Shown one piece after another: positions 14,297 through 22,307 of a DNA stretch of 26,102 nucleotides (the first letter of the stretch is position 1; each line of letters begins with the position of its first letter). The notes beneath the pieces are model-generated. The model worked only from the letters and a program-made list of their open reading frames with translations. It had not been told where the DNA came from and searched no databases. Position numbers and translations under genes: made by a program. The DNA is from CAZJAH01 sp964544155 (lineage in GTDB: Bacteria > Bacteroidota > Ignavibacteria > Kapaibacteriales > UBA2268). The DNA is taken from the NCBI GenBank assembly GCA_964544155.1, contig CAZJAH010000042.1, forward strand, positions 1-26,102, written 5' to 3'.

Positions 14297-14593
14297 ATGG
14301 ATTTCATAGAATTCAGCCAAACTACACAGGGTAACGCCTACCCGCCTCAAAATCTAAGTGAAGAATTAAAAGCTCTATGGTACGATGCAAAAAATGAATG
14401 GGATATGGCACACAATATAATACAAAATAATAATTCAAAAAGTTGCGCGCGCGTACACGCCTATCTTCACAGAAAGAAAGGCGATCTGGGCAATGCGTCC
14501 TATTGGTACAGTATTTCCGGGGCATCCATGCCGGCTGTTAGCATTGAAGAAGAATGGGAATCGCTGGTAGGGTATTTTCTTAATAAACCTTAA
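14297..14593 (+). CDS. Small conserved hypothetical protein
   Basis: This 98-residue soluble protein has no signal peptide. It contains the compact motif set L-W-Y-D-A-K-x-E-W-D-x-A-H, V-H-A-Y-L-H-R-K-x-G-D-L-x-N-A-x-Y-W-Y, and a C-terminal E-E-E-W-E-x-L-V. I recall this pattern from short unnamed proteins in many bacteria, often with TPR-like helical content; no function is established to my knowledge. Its stop codon overlaps the stop of the convergent asd gene, with no room for a terminator between them. The Shine-Dalgarno GAAAGGAAG is well placed. Confidence 0.8.
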   Translation: MDFIEFSQTTQGNAYPPQNLSEELKALWYDAKNEWDMAHNIIQNNNSKSCARVHAYLHRKKGDLGNASYWYSISGASMPAVSIEEEWESLVGYFLNKP

Positions 14594-15606
14594 AAATCAC
14601 CTGCGTTATATTCCAAAAGGCCGCTGCCAATAAGCTTTTCAGCTATCTGTACGGCATTAGTGGCCGCGCCTTTGCGAAGATTATCCGCCACAACCCAAAG
14701 ATACAGCCCATGAGGAACAGACCAATCACGGTGAATCCTCCCTATATAAACATGATCAGTACCCGCCACTGACCTCGGTGTGGGATATTCATCATTTTCC
14801 ATATCATCTGCTACGACAATACCGTCGGATTTTTCAAGCAACGGCCTGATTTCCATTATATCAAAGTCGCTTTCAAGCTCGATATTCACAGCCTCGGCAT
14901 GTCCGGCTAAAAACGGCAGCCTGACGCAGGTGATAGCAATTTTCATATCAGGCAGGTCAAGAATTCGCCTGGTTTCATCATACATTTTCTTTTCTTCTAC
15001 TGTAAACCCGTTATTATCTGATAGGGGATGAAACATCAGATTATGCGCGATCATATGCTTTGGAGGAGCTTCTTTCGGCGGTGTGCCCTTCATTTCGCGT
15101 AAAAGCTGATCCAGGCCCTTTTGCCCGGCTCCCGAAATAGACTGATAGGTAGAACACACTACCCTTTTAAGCCCGTAACGGTCTTTCAGAGGTTTTAAAG
15201 CTACCACGAGCTGTATTGTCGAGCAATTCGGATTGGCGATAATTCCTTTATGGCCTTTGAGTGCATAGGCATTGACTTCAGGTACTACCAGTGGCACATT
15301 TTCATCCATTCGCCAGGCGCTGCTGTTATCGATCACTATACAGCCGGATTTAGCGGCCAAAGGAGCGAACCTTATGCTTATCTCCCCTCCCGCCGAAAAT
15401 AGAGCTATATCGGCATCTTTAAAGGAATCTTCCTTTAACTCTCGTACTTTATATTTTTTTCTCTGAAATTCTAATTCTTGCCCTTCGGATCTTTTAGAAG
15501 CAAGCAGGATTAAATCATCGACAGGGAAATTCCTGTCTTCGAGAACTTTTATCATTGCCCGGCCAACTAATCCGGTTGCTCCGGCAACAGCTACTATAAA
15601 TCCCAT
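14590..15606 (-). CDS. asd: Aspartate-semialdehyde dehydrogenase
   Basis: The enzyme makes L-aspartate-4-semialdehyde from aspartyl phosphate with NADPH, the branch point to lysine/diaminopimelate, threonine and methionine. The 338-residue protein has the nucleotide motif VAGATGLVGRAM at the N-terminus, FSAGGEIS, VIDNSSAWRMD, VVPEVNAYAL, the active-site IIANPNCSTIQL with catalytic Cys128, and the later RLPFLAGHAEAVNIELE containing the conserved His. Length is normal. It is the last of three minus-strand genes (acyl-CoA dehydrogenase, GIN-domain lipoprotein, asd) separated by 22 and 18 bases. The link to those neighbours is not a pathway link. Confidence 0.96.
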   Translation of the reverse strand: MGFIVAVAGATGLVGRAMIKVLEDRNFPVDDLILLASKRSEGQELEFQRKKYKVRELKEDSFKDADIALFSAGGEISIRFAPLAAKSGCIVIDNSSAWRMDENVPLVVPEVNAYALKGHKGIIANPNCSTIQLVVALKPLKDRYGLKRVVCSTYQSISGAGQKGLDQLLREMKGTPPKEAPPKHMIAHNLMFHPLSDNNGFTVEEKKMYDETRRILDLPDMKIAITCVRLPFLAGHAEAVNIELESDFDIMEIRPLLEKSDGIVVADDMENDEYPTPRSVAGTDHVYIGRIHRDWSVPHGLYLWVVADNLRKGAATNAVQIAEKLIGSGLLEYNAGDF

Positions 15607-15624
15607 AGTTTTTTATTTTAATGA

Positions 15625-16338
15625 TTATCTGGCAGGCATAACACTACCGGAGCCTGAAATATCTGAAACCACCCTTCCGGGATCTCCGTAGTAAAGTATA
15701 TTGCCGCTGCCGTCAATTTTTGCCTGTAATTTTTCACTTACTTTGACGGTAATATTGCCAGATCCGTTTATTTCTGCCTTAACTTCCCTGGTATCCAGAT
15801 TCAGCAATTGCAGATCGCCCGAACCATCAATTTCAAGATCGGCTTCATCTGCTTTTCCTCTGGCGGTAATATCACCCGACCCGTTTATTTCAAGTTCAAT
15901 TTTTTGAAGTTCTGTTTCAATTTCTACATCACCGGAACTATTCAAAGTGATTTCCAGTTCTTCACCCGTAAAAACCCCGCGGCCTCTGACAATAGCCGTG
16001 CCGTTTACCAGTAAATCCTTTAATAACGGAAGTTTAATTGTTATTATTGTGCTGGTGGGATCTATCGATTCATCATTATATATATTAAGCCTTTTATCTT
16101 CTATTTCAGTCTTAATATGCGGCTGAATATTATCGTCGGTTTCAACGATTACGCCGAAAGAATTAGACTTTTCAATAAAAACATTGAATGAATTATCGAT
16201 CTTGATTTTTTCGTATCCGCTCAGTACTCTCTCTTGCCTTACAATATTACCCGAACCGTCAATGCTTTTAAACACTCCGCAGGAATTAATAAAAAAAGCT
16301 GAAAGCAGGAATATACTAATTTGAATAAATTTAGCCAT
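15625..16338 (-). CDS. GIN-domain (DUF2807) lipoprotein
   Basis: The protein has about 237 residues. A signal peptide ends in the lipobox F-I-N-S-C, so it is likely a lipoprotein. The body is a right-handed beta-helix-like repeat: the short motif S-G-D/N-I/L recurs every 19-20 residues (NSSGDVEI, NGSGDITA, DGSGDLQL, NGSGNITV, DGSGNILY, SGSGSVMP), typical of the putative autotransporter adhesin head-like domain (DUF2807) common in Bacteroidota. The start is ATG at 16338 with GGACAGG 6 bases upstream (plus 16345-16351); an in-frame TTG at 16353 overlaps that site and is rejected. Function of the family is unproven; surface or periplasmic envelope role is likely. Confidence 0.88.
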   Translation of the reverse strand: MAKFIQISIFLLSAFFINSCGVFKSIDGSGNIVRQERVLSGYEKIKIDNSFNVFIEKSNSFGVIVETDDNIQPHIKTEIEDKRLNIYNDESIDPTSTIITIKLPLLKDLLVNGTAIVRGRGVFTGEELEITLNSSGDVEIETELQKIELEINGSGDITARGKADEADLEIDGSGDLQLLNLDTREVKAEINGSGNITVKVSEKLQAKIDGSGNILYYGDPGRVVSDISGSGSVMPAR

Positions 16339-16360
16339 ATTATACCTGTCCAATAAATAT

Positions 16361-17509
16361 TTACATATTTTTAAAAACTTCTCTCGCGATAACCATATGC
16401 TGTATCTCTGAAGTACCTTCGTAAATTTCGGTTACTTTGGCGTCTCTTAGCATTCTTTCTACTTCATATTCACGAACGTACCCGTAACCACCGTGTATTT
16501 GTACGGCATCGCGCGCAATATCAAAAGCTGCCGTTGACGCAAAAAGCTTTGCTTCAGAAGCTGCCCGAATGTGGTCAACTCCTCTGTCCCTTAGCCAAGC
16601 CGCTTTAAGGATGAGCAATTCCGCCGCATCGATCTTCATGGACATTTGCGCTATTTTCTGCTGTATAAGCTGATGGTTTGCAATAGGCTTACCCATAGTT
16701 TTGCGCTCACGGGCATATTTGACTGATCTCTCAAAAGCCCCTTTAGCAATTCCCAATGACTGTGAAGCAATGCCTATCCTTCCGCCATTGAGCCCTTTCA
16801 TGGCAATATAAAAACCTTCGCCGACGGAACCGATTAGATTATCTTCAGATAGCCTGACGTTTGTTAATCCCAGAGTAACTGTATCGCTTGAGCGCATTCC
16901 CATTTTATCCTCTTTTTTACCAATTTCGATGCCTTCGGTATCTTTTTCGACAACAAAACAGACAATGCCTTTATGGAGCAGCTCTTTATCAGTCTGGGCA
17001 AAAACTATGAACACATCAGCATTCTTTCCGCTCGAAATCCAGTTTTTAGTTCCGTTAAGTATCCAATGGTCACCGTCTTTTTTTGCACTTGTATTTATAT
17101 GCCGGGCATCCGATCCTGCTTCAGGCTCACTCAGGCAGTAGGCGCCAATATATTCTCCCCTGGCCAGTGGCTTCAGATATTTTTCTTTTTGATAATCGGA
17201 GCCATAATTCTCTAATATCCAGTCAACAAGCGAATTTTGAACCGATAAAATAATGCCGATACTGGCATCTGCTTTAGAAAATTCTACCATAGCCAGTACA
17301 TAACTGATCGTATCCAGGCCGCTGCCATCCCAATCCGGTGATACAGTCATACCGAGAAATCCCAGCGCACCCATTTTTTCCATTATTTCATGGGGGAACA
17401 CCTGGTTTATATCTCTTTCGAGGGCTGTGGGAGCTATCTCTTCCTGAGCGAATTTTCTCGCGGCATCCTGTACCTGAAGCTGAATATCGGTCAATTCAAG
17501 GGAAAACAT
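16361..17509 (-). CDS. Acyl-CoA dehydrogenase (short-chain/butyryl-CoA type)
   Basis: This FAD enzyme introduces the alpha-beta double bond in acyl-CoA, passing electrons to ETF. The 382-residue length and motifs fit the short-chain group: AYCLSEPEAGSD (FAD/substrate signature 1), WILNGTKNWISSG, RKTMGKPIANHQLIQ, and the second signature QIHGGYGYVREYEVERMLRDA. The catalytic base is Glu364 in IYEGTSEIQ, the position used by short- and medium-chain enzymes. The ribosome site AGAGG is upstream of the ATG. No ETF or thiolase gene is in the window. It leads a three-gene minus-strand run. Chain length is inferred from resemblance. Confidence 0.94.
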   Translation of the reverse strand: MFSLELTDIQLQVQDAARKFAQEEIAPTALERDINQVFPHEIMEKMGALGFLGMTVSPDWDGSGLDTISYVLAMVEFSKADASIGIILSVQNSLVDWILENYGSDYQKEKYLKPLARGEYIGAYCLSEPEAGSDARHINTSAKKDGDHWILNGTKNWISSGKNADVFIVFAQTDKELLHKGIVCFVVEKDTEGIEIGKKEDKMGMRSSDTVTLGLTNVRLSEDNLIGSVGEGFYIAMKGLNGGRIGIASQSLGIAKGAFERSVKYARERKTMGKPIANHQLIQQKIAQMSMKIDAAELLILKAAWLRDRGVDHIRAASEAKLFASTAAFDIARDAVQIHGGYGYVREYEVERMLRDAKVTEIYEGTSEIQHMVIAREVFKNM

Positions 17510-17827
17510 TTTAACCTCTGGTGAATATGTGAACTATATAAGGTTTTTTGTAATAGCTAAAACTACGTATCAGAAATAAAAAAATTATCATTATTACCGG
17601 CAGGCTTAATGTTTATTAATTAAACTATTTCTAAAACGTATATATTAACAATATGATAATTCTATTTTTAGGTATTTTTGCCGTCATTAAATATTATTAT
17701 TAATAAATTCACCCTCATATTCGTTATTAAATTGTCAATCAGGATTTTAGGCTTTTGTCTGAAATTTTACTAATTTATAAAGTTAAGAAGATAACTGTTA
17801 TAATTTATCACATTGGAGGATAAATAG
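17510..17827. other. Non-coding divergent promoter region
   Basis: These 318 very AT-rich bases lie between the divergent acyl-CoA dehydrogenase and DUF1573 genes. No ORF, RNA gene or strong repeat was seen. The only clear element is the GGAGGA ribosome site at 17815-17820 for the plus-strand gene. Confidence 0.65.
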
Positions 17828-18541
17828 ATGAATAAATTTGTTACAACAGCACTTTGGCTTTTCGCTGCATTTTCGATAAATGCCTTAGCCCAGCCCAAGC
17901 TTGTCATTGAAAACGAAGGAGTTATCGATTGGGGTACAGTTAAGATCACTAACGATAACAGGCATCTTGAATCCAGCATTAAGTTTCACAATAAGGGCGA
18001 TAAAAAGCTGCATATCACTCAGATTAAACCGGCTTGCGGCTGTACAACCGCACCTCTCGACAAAGAATGGATAGAACCCGGTGATTATGCCACCCTGGAT
18101 GTTACATTAAGGCTAAGCCCATCACAGGCAGGCAAAGTACATAAGACTATATCGGTTTATTCAAATGACGCTGAAAACCACCTTCAGAGAATATCACTAA
18201 AAGCATATGTCGATAAACCTCTGGAAGTAGTACCCAGGAGCTTTTACATGAATAATGCCGTTCCAGGTGAACCAAAAACGGCAACTGTCAGGATCAAGAA
18301 TACTACTGATAAGCCTATCAGGATTATGAAAATTGAAAAAATGCCTGACGATTTAAATCTGAATATCCAGGAAGGAGTTGCTATAGCGCCAAAAAGTGAA
18401 CTGACGGTTGAAGGTAAATATACAGCCAGTGAACCCGGCAGCAGGATTAGCGGAAGAGTTACACTTTACACGGATCATCCGGATGAGCCTTCGATTATCA
18501 TTTCTCTTTGGGGAAATGTTATGGATAAGGCCGTTAAATAA
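17828..18541 (+). CDS. Exported DUF1573 protein with two Ig-like domains
   Basis: This 237-residue protein has a cleavable signal peptide (cut near N-A-L-A-Q, residues 21-22). Residues about 25-125 form a DUF1573 module: DWGTVKITNDNRHLESSIKFHNKG, then the diagnostic KPACGCTTAPLDK with two Cys, then IEPGDYATLDVTL and KTISVYSND. Residues 130-235 form a second, related beta-sandwich (TATVRIKNTTDKPI ... SGRVTLYTDHPD) without the CGCT motif. DUF1573 proteins are common in Bacteroidota and of unknown role, probably in the periplasm or at the surface. It stands alone, with a good ribosome site and a strong terminator. Confidence 0.9.
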   Translation: MNKFVTTALWLFAAFSINALAQPKLVIENEGVIDWGTVKITNDNRHLESSIKFHNKGDKKLHITQIKPACGCTTAPLDKEWIEPGDYATLDVTLRLSPSQAGKVHKTISVYSNDAENHLQRISLKAYVDKPLEVVPRSFYMNNAVPGEPKTATVRIKNTTDKPIRIMKIEKMPDDLNLNIQEGVAIAPKSELTVEGKYTASEPGSRISGRVTLYTDHPDEPSIIISLWGNVMDKAVK

Positions 18542-18575
18542 TATTCCTGCTTAATATTAATAATAATTAATATTC

Positions 18576-18608
18576 AAAACCTTCGTGTATTATAGCGAAG
18601 GTTTTTTT
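18576..18608 (+). terminator. Intrinsic terminator after the DUF1573 gene
   Basis: AAAACCTTCG (18576-18585) pairs with CGAAGGTTTT (18596-18605) around a 10-base loop, ending in a T-run to 18608. The next gene starts only 20 bases later, so its promoter may lie within or before this element. Confidence 0.88.
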
Positions 18609-18627
18609 ATTTTTTGAGAGAAATCCA

Positions 18628-18843
18628 ATGAAATTCAAAAAAGGCGACAGAATAAGGGTCATTGATAATGCCCCGAAGGCAATGCATCCGGGAAGAGAAG
18701 GAACAATAGAAGAAAGAGAGAATATAAACCTCACATCCATAGAGGATTCCAGAGTATCCCCTTACACTGAGGGGATGTACGTTGTGCTTTTTGAAGAAGA
18801 CACTGTTGTTGAAATTCCGTCAAGATTTCTGGAAAAAATATGA
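18628..18843 (+). CDS. Small SH3/KOW-barrel-like hypothetical protein
   Basis: The 71-residue protein begins MKFKKGDRIRVIDNAPKAMH and continues PGREGTI, the pattern of small beta-barrels in which a Gly-Asp turn is followed by V-I and a later G-x-x-G-T (KOW or nitrile-hydratase-beta-like). The C-terminus YVVLFEEDTVVEIPSRFLEKI completes the expected strands. There is no signal peptide or membrane helix. A weak ribosome site (GAGAGAAA) precedes the ATG. I do not recognise a named family; nucleic-acid or metal binding would be guesses. Confidence 0.72.
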   Translation: MKFKKGDRIRVIDNAPKAMHPGREGTIEERENINLTSIEDSRVSPYTEGMYVVLFEEDTVVEIPSRFLEKI

Positions 18844-18949
18844 TCCGTACAGATTTTTTCTGGGTTGACAGATCCTTTTTTTAAACATATTGCCTTAAAT
18901 TGCGTCTTAATGTTAAGTTTTTTGGTGAAAATAAACACAACCAAAGATT

Positions 18950-19915
18950 ATGAGTGATCTGTTAATCCAGGAAGAAGCACAAGTTAATAATGATAAAGAA
19001 CATCTGCTGAAAAAGCTTGAAGTTTTAAAAAAGGAAAGGAACGCTGTAATTTTAGCCCACTATTACCAGGATCCCCTGATCCAGGATGTGGCTGATTTTA
19101 TGGGAGATTCACTGGCTCTCGCCCAAAAAGCAAAGGAAACAAACGCCGATGTGATCCTTTTCTGCGGTGTACATTTTATGGCTGAAACCGCAAAAATATT
19201 AAACCCTGAGAAAATTGTCTTGATTCCGGATATGGAAGCCGGTTGCTCGCTGGCTGACAGCGCTCCCAAAGATGAATTCGAAAAATGGATAAAAGCTCAT
19301 CCCGATCACACGGTTATATCTTATATTAACTGCACCGCCGATGTTAAAGCAATGTCCGATATAATTTGCACATCCTCCAACGCCGATAAGATCGTAGCAT
19401 CTGTGCCTAAAGATACGCCAATTTGCTTTGCCCCGGATAAATATCTCGGGCGTTACGTTATGAAAAAAACCGGGCGCGATATGGTTCTTTGGGACGGCAC
19501 ATGCCAGGTGCATGAGATATTTTCGGAAAGAGACGTTATTAAGCTTATGGGTGAAAATCCCGGCGCGCAAGTACTGGCACATCCAGAATGTCCGGATAAT
19601 ATACTCGATTATGCCGATTTCATCGGATCGACAAGCAAGATAATCAGCTATGCTGCTGAAAGTGAAAACAAAGACTTCATCATTTTGACAGAATCAGGCA
19701 TTATTCACGAAATGCGTAAAATAGCTCCGGGTAAAAACTTTATTCCCGTGCCATCTTTGGAAGGCTGCGCCTGCAATGAATGTCCATTCATGCGCAAGAA
19801 TACACTCGATAAAATGGTAAAAGCCTTAGAGAAGCTCAAGCCGCAGATAATTATGGATGAAGGCCTCAGGCTGAGAGCCCTTAAACCGCTTGAACGAATG
19901 CTGGAGCTGAGTTGA
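18950..19915 (+). CDS. nadA: Quinolinate synthase NadA
   Basis: NadA condenses iminoaspartate with dihydroxyacetone phosphate to quinolinate, using a [4Fe-4S] cluster. The 321-residue protein shows AHYYQDPLIQDVADFMGDSL, FCGVHFMAETAKIL, and three cluster cysteines in the family positions: C99 in MEAGCSLAD, C185 in DGTCQVHE and C278 in NECPFM. The substrate segment HPECP is also present. The gene is followed by nadC with overlapping stop/start, so both form one unit. Neither nadB nor an aspartate dehydrogenase gene, needed for iminoaspartate, is in the window. Confidence 0.96.
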   Translation: MSDLLIQEEAQVNNDKEHLLKKLEVLKKERNAVILAHYYQDPLIQDVADFMGDSLALAQKAKETNADVILFCGVHFMAETAKILNPEKIVLIPDMEAGCSLADSAPKDEFEKWIKAHPDHTVISYINCTADVKAMSDIICTSSNADKIVASVPKDTPICFAPDKYLGRYVMKKTGRDMVLWDGTCQVHEIFSERDVIKLMGENPGAQVLAHPECPDNILDYADFIGSTSKIISYAAESENKDFIILTESGIIHEMRKIAPGKNFIPVPSLEGCACNECPFMRKNTLDKMVKALEKLKPQIIMDEGLRLRALKPLERMLELS

Positions 19916-20778
19916 TAGAATATACACAATACAAAAAACTTCCCGAAGATTATATAAAGAGCAAAATTGATGAATTTCTGAAGGAAGATATTCCCGGAAT
20001 TGACGTTACCACTGCCGGCACTGTTCCGGCGGATAAAGCCACAAGGGCTTACATAGAAGCCCAGCAGGATTTTATTTTCGCGGGAAAAGAGATAATACCC
20101 GCTTTTTTTGATGACAAATTCATAATAAGGCTATATTACAACGATGGCGAAGAAATAAAAAGCGGCGACAGGATTTGTGATATAGAAGGCCCGGCCGGCA
20201 GGATTTTATCCGTTGAAAGAGTGATACTTAACCTCTTGCAGAGGCTGTGCGCCATAGCCACAAAAGCGAAGGAACTATCCAAACACACAAATCCGCATGG
20301 AGTCAGACTGCTGGACACAAGGAAAACTACACCCGGTATCAGGCTTTTCGAGAAGTATGCCGTTACCTGCGGAGGAGGATTTAATCATCGTATGGATTTA
20401 TCATCCGGAGTGCTGATTAAAGATAATCACATTCGGGCCGCCGGCGGTGTAAAAGCCGCTTTGAAAAAAGTACGTGAAAAAGCAAAGCGACTCCCCATAG
20501 AAATCGAAGTAGATAATTTCCGGCAAATAAAAGAAGCACTTGATGCAGGCGTTGACGGATTTCTACTTGATAATTTCTCTCCTGACGATACTATAAAAGC
20601 CGTTAAAATGATAAGAGATTATCCGGGAGGAGTTGATATCTTTATAGAATCATCGGGCGGTATCAATCTGACTAATATTTCTGACTATGTTTCGGCCGGG
20701 ATAAATGCCATATCTACCGGTTCGGTAACTCACAGCGTTAGTTCAGTTGATATGCACATGGAATTCGAAGATATTTAG
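19912..20778 (+). CDS. nadC: Nicotinate-nucleotide pyrophosphorylase (carboxylating) NadC
   Basis: NadC converts quinolinate and PRPP to nicotinate mononucleotide, CO2 and pyrophosphate. The 288-residue protein has KEDIPGIDVTTAGTVP, NLLQRLCAIAT, LLDTRKTTPGIRLFEKYAV, GGGFNHRMDLSSGVLIKDNHI, EIEVDNFRQIKEALDAGVDG and the C-terminal FIESSGGINLTNI phosphate-binding loop. The start codon is TTG at 19912, whose last two bases belong to the nadA TGA stop; no ATG, and no other good start, lies before the conserved N-terminal helix. Such overlap implies translational coupling to nadA. Confidence 0.95.
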   Translation: MIEYTQYKKLPEDYIKSKIDEFLKEDIPGIDVTTAGTVPADKATRAYIEAQQDFIFAGKEIIPAFFDDKFIIRLYYNDGEEIKSGDRICDIEGPAGRILSVERVILNLLQRLCAIATKAKELSKHTNPHGVRLLDTRKTTPGIRLFEKYAVTCGGGFNHRMDLSSGVLIKDNHIRAAGGVKAALKKVREKAKRLPIEIEVDNFRQIKEALDAGVDGFLLDNFSPDDTIKAVKMIRDYPGGVDIFIESSGGINLTNISDYVSAGINAISTGSVTHSVSSVDMHMEFEDI

Positions 20779-20782
20779 CAAT

Positions 20783-21169
20783 TCAGCCATACTGTTTCTT
20801 TTTTCTACTGAACAAGTACTGGTAGATAAGCAGCTGGGTAGTCAGTATCTGAAACAAAGACGGTTTCAGGTATTCGGCTTGAAGCAGCATATACAGTATA
20901 AGCCCGAATATATAAATTGCTGTCCCTATAAAGAATGCCATTGCCAGGGAACTAAGCCTTGCGTAATGAAGTTCCGCGGATTCGGTATTTTCCCGGCAAA
21001 GGCCGCGTATGACAAGCCCTCCGATAAAAAGCACGGCAAACATATCATAATTGAAAAAAACAAGACAAAAAGGGCAAAGCCATAACTTTAAAACCGCAAG
21101 CAATAGCGCTATGCTTATCATCCCGTATGATATAAACCGGAACTTTACCGGCAGCAAAATTAATTTCAT
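20783..21169 (-). CDS. Small integral membrane protein of unknown function
   Basis: The 128-residue protein is hydrophobic, with about four membrane segments (near residues 13-30, 38-56, 71-95 and 98-115) and a basic C-terminal tail RKKKQ. There is a Cys pair (L-C-P-F-C) around residues 32-35. The ORF on the other strand over the same bases looks like a shadow, since it has no hydrophobic pattern or known motif. The gene converges on nadC with only 4 bases between stops. I do not recognise a family with confidence; short four-helix proteins like this are frequent in Bacteroidota. Confidence 0.62.
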   Translation of the reverse strand: MKLILLPVKFRFISYGMISIALLLAVLKLWLCPFCLVFFNYDMFAVLFIGGLVIRGLCRENTESAELHYARLSSLAMAFFIGTAIYIFGLILYMLLQAEYLKPSLFQILTTQLLIYQYLFSRKKKQYG

Positions 21170-21247
21170 TTAAAATACCTTTATTTCATAATCTTTTATA
21201 TTCACAATCTAATAATATTCATTGGAAAAAAATAAAGGAAGATCAAA

Positions 21248-21844
21248 ATGGACAGGCTCGCTGACGCAAACGCGTTGGTCATCAGGCAGCAGCGCGAACT
21301 CATGGAAGCATTTACGGGGTTGGAAACAAGAAACCGCTATGTTGTAGAAGACGATAAGGGTAATACTCTTTATCAGGCAGCCGAAGAAAAGGGATCTGTT
21401 TTAATCAGATTTTTTCTTAAAGCATCCAGGCCGTTTTCATTACTTATCAAAGACAGCGATGGGAATGACATAATGAAAGTCCAAAGGCCATACCGATTCT
21501 TTATGCCGGAATGCACTATTTATGACAAAAACAATGTAGAAATTGGCAGGGTAAAGTGGAACTTTTCTTTATTAAGAAAAAAATATACTCTATTCGATAA
21601 AAACGGAATGGAAGTATTCCGCCTGTTCGGCCCCGCCCTGAAACCCTGGACATTCGAAATCAGGAAAGATGGTACAAAGGTCGGAGTTATCACCAAAAAG
21701 TGGAGCGGCTTTCTCAAGGAAGCCTTTACCGATACCGATAATTTCGGTGTAATATTCGATGCTCCCCTTACAAAAGATAACAAAGCATTACTTCTTGGGG
21801 CGGTATTTCTAATTGATTTTGTTCATTTTGAAAACAAAAGTTAA
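21248..21844 (+). CDS. Phospholipid scramblase/LURP1-like beta-barrel protein
   Basis: The 198-residue protein has a repeated strand pattern typical of the scramblase/Tubby-C superfamily: YVVEDDKGNTLYQAAEE, LLIKDSDGNDIMKVQRPYRF, CTIYDKNNVEIGRVKW, YTLFDKNGMEVFRLFGP, FEIRKDGTKVGVITKKWSG, and the C-terminal LGAVFLIDFVHFE, the single hydrophobic helix that fills the barrel. Bacterial members are not shown to scramble lipids; lipid binding is plausible. It is the first gene of a six-gene run, with an AAGGAAG ribosome site, and its stop is directly joined to the ATG of a START-like gene. Confidence 0.85.
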   Translation: MDRLADANALVIRQQRELMEAFTGLETRNRYVVEDDKGNTLYQAAEEKGSVLIRFFLKASRPFSLLIKDSDGNDIMKVQRPYRFFMPECTIYDKNNVEIGRVKWNFSLLRKKYTLFDKNGMEVFRLFGPALKPWTFEIRKDGTKVGVITKKWSGFLKEAFTDTDNFGVIFDAPLTKDNKALLLGAVFLIDFVHFENKS

Positions 21845-22306
21845 ATGAAAGTATATAAGCTGGTAACAGAGCAATTCTTGCCTGTATCGATAAATGTGGC
21901 CTGGGACTTTTTTTCAAGGCCTGAGAACCTGTCCGAAATAACACCCGAGGATATGAATTTCATCATTACCTCCGGCGATCAGGAAAAAATGTATCCGGGC
22001 ATGATTGTCACCTATAAAGTGCATCCATTATTCGGTATTCCGCTTACCTGGGTAACGGAAATTACTCAGGTGCGCGAGCCTCATTATTTTATTGATGAGC
22101 AGCGGGCAGGCCCTTATAAGTTCTGGCATCACCAGCATATTTTCGAAGAAAAAGACGGCGGAGTGAATATGCGCGATATTGTGCATTACGGCCTTCCATT
22201 CGGATTTATCGGTAACCTTATTCATCCTTTGGTTGTTAAAAGAAAATTAAATGATATTTTTGAATTCAGGGAAAAGAAGGTTGATCAAATTTTCAAAACA
22301 GGATAA
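21845..22306 (+). CDS. SRPBCC (START/cyclase-dehydrase-like) ligand-binding protein
   Basis: The 153-residue protein has a Bet v 1-like layout: it opens TEQFLPVSINVAWDFFSRPE, then LSEITPEDMNF, GMIVTYKVHPLFGIPLTWVT, the central FIDEQRAGPYKFWHHQHIFE, and a C-terminal helix NLIHPLVVKRKLNDIFEFR. The family binds hydrophobic ligands. Its ATG follows the stop of the scramblase-like gene with no intervening base (TAAATG), pointing to coordinated production and perhaps a common lipid substrate, which is inference. Confidence 0.85.
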   Translation: MKVYKLVTEQFLPVSINVAWDFFSRPENLSEITPEDMNFIITSGDQEKMYPGMIVTYKVHPLFGIPLTWVTEITQVREPHYFIDEQRAGPYKFWHHQHIFEEKDGGVNMRDIVHYGLPFGFIGNLIHPLVVKRKLNDIFEFREKKVDQIFKTG

Positions 22307-22307
22307 C

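Noticed and set aside
20747..21085. Plus-strand ORF after nadC
   Set aside because: It overlaps the end of nadC and lies opposite a hydrophobic four-helix ORF on the minus strand that is the better gene.
22251..22307. Longer N-terminus for the WG-repeat protein
   Set aside because: The extension overlaps the SRPBCC gene and puts a charged stretch before an otherwise normal signal peptide that starts at 22308.
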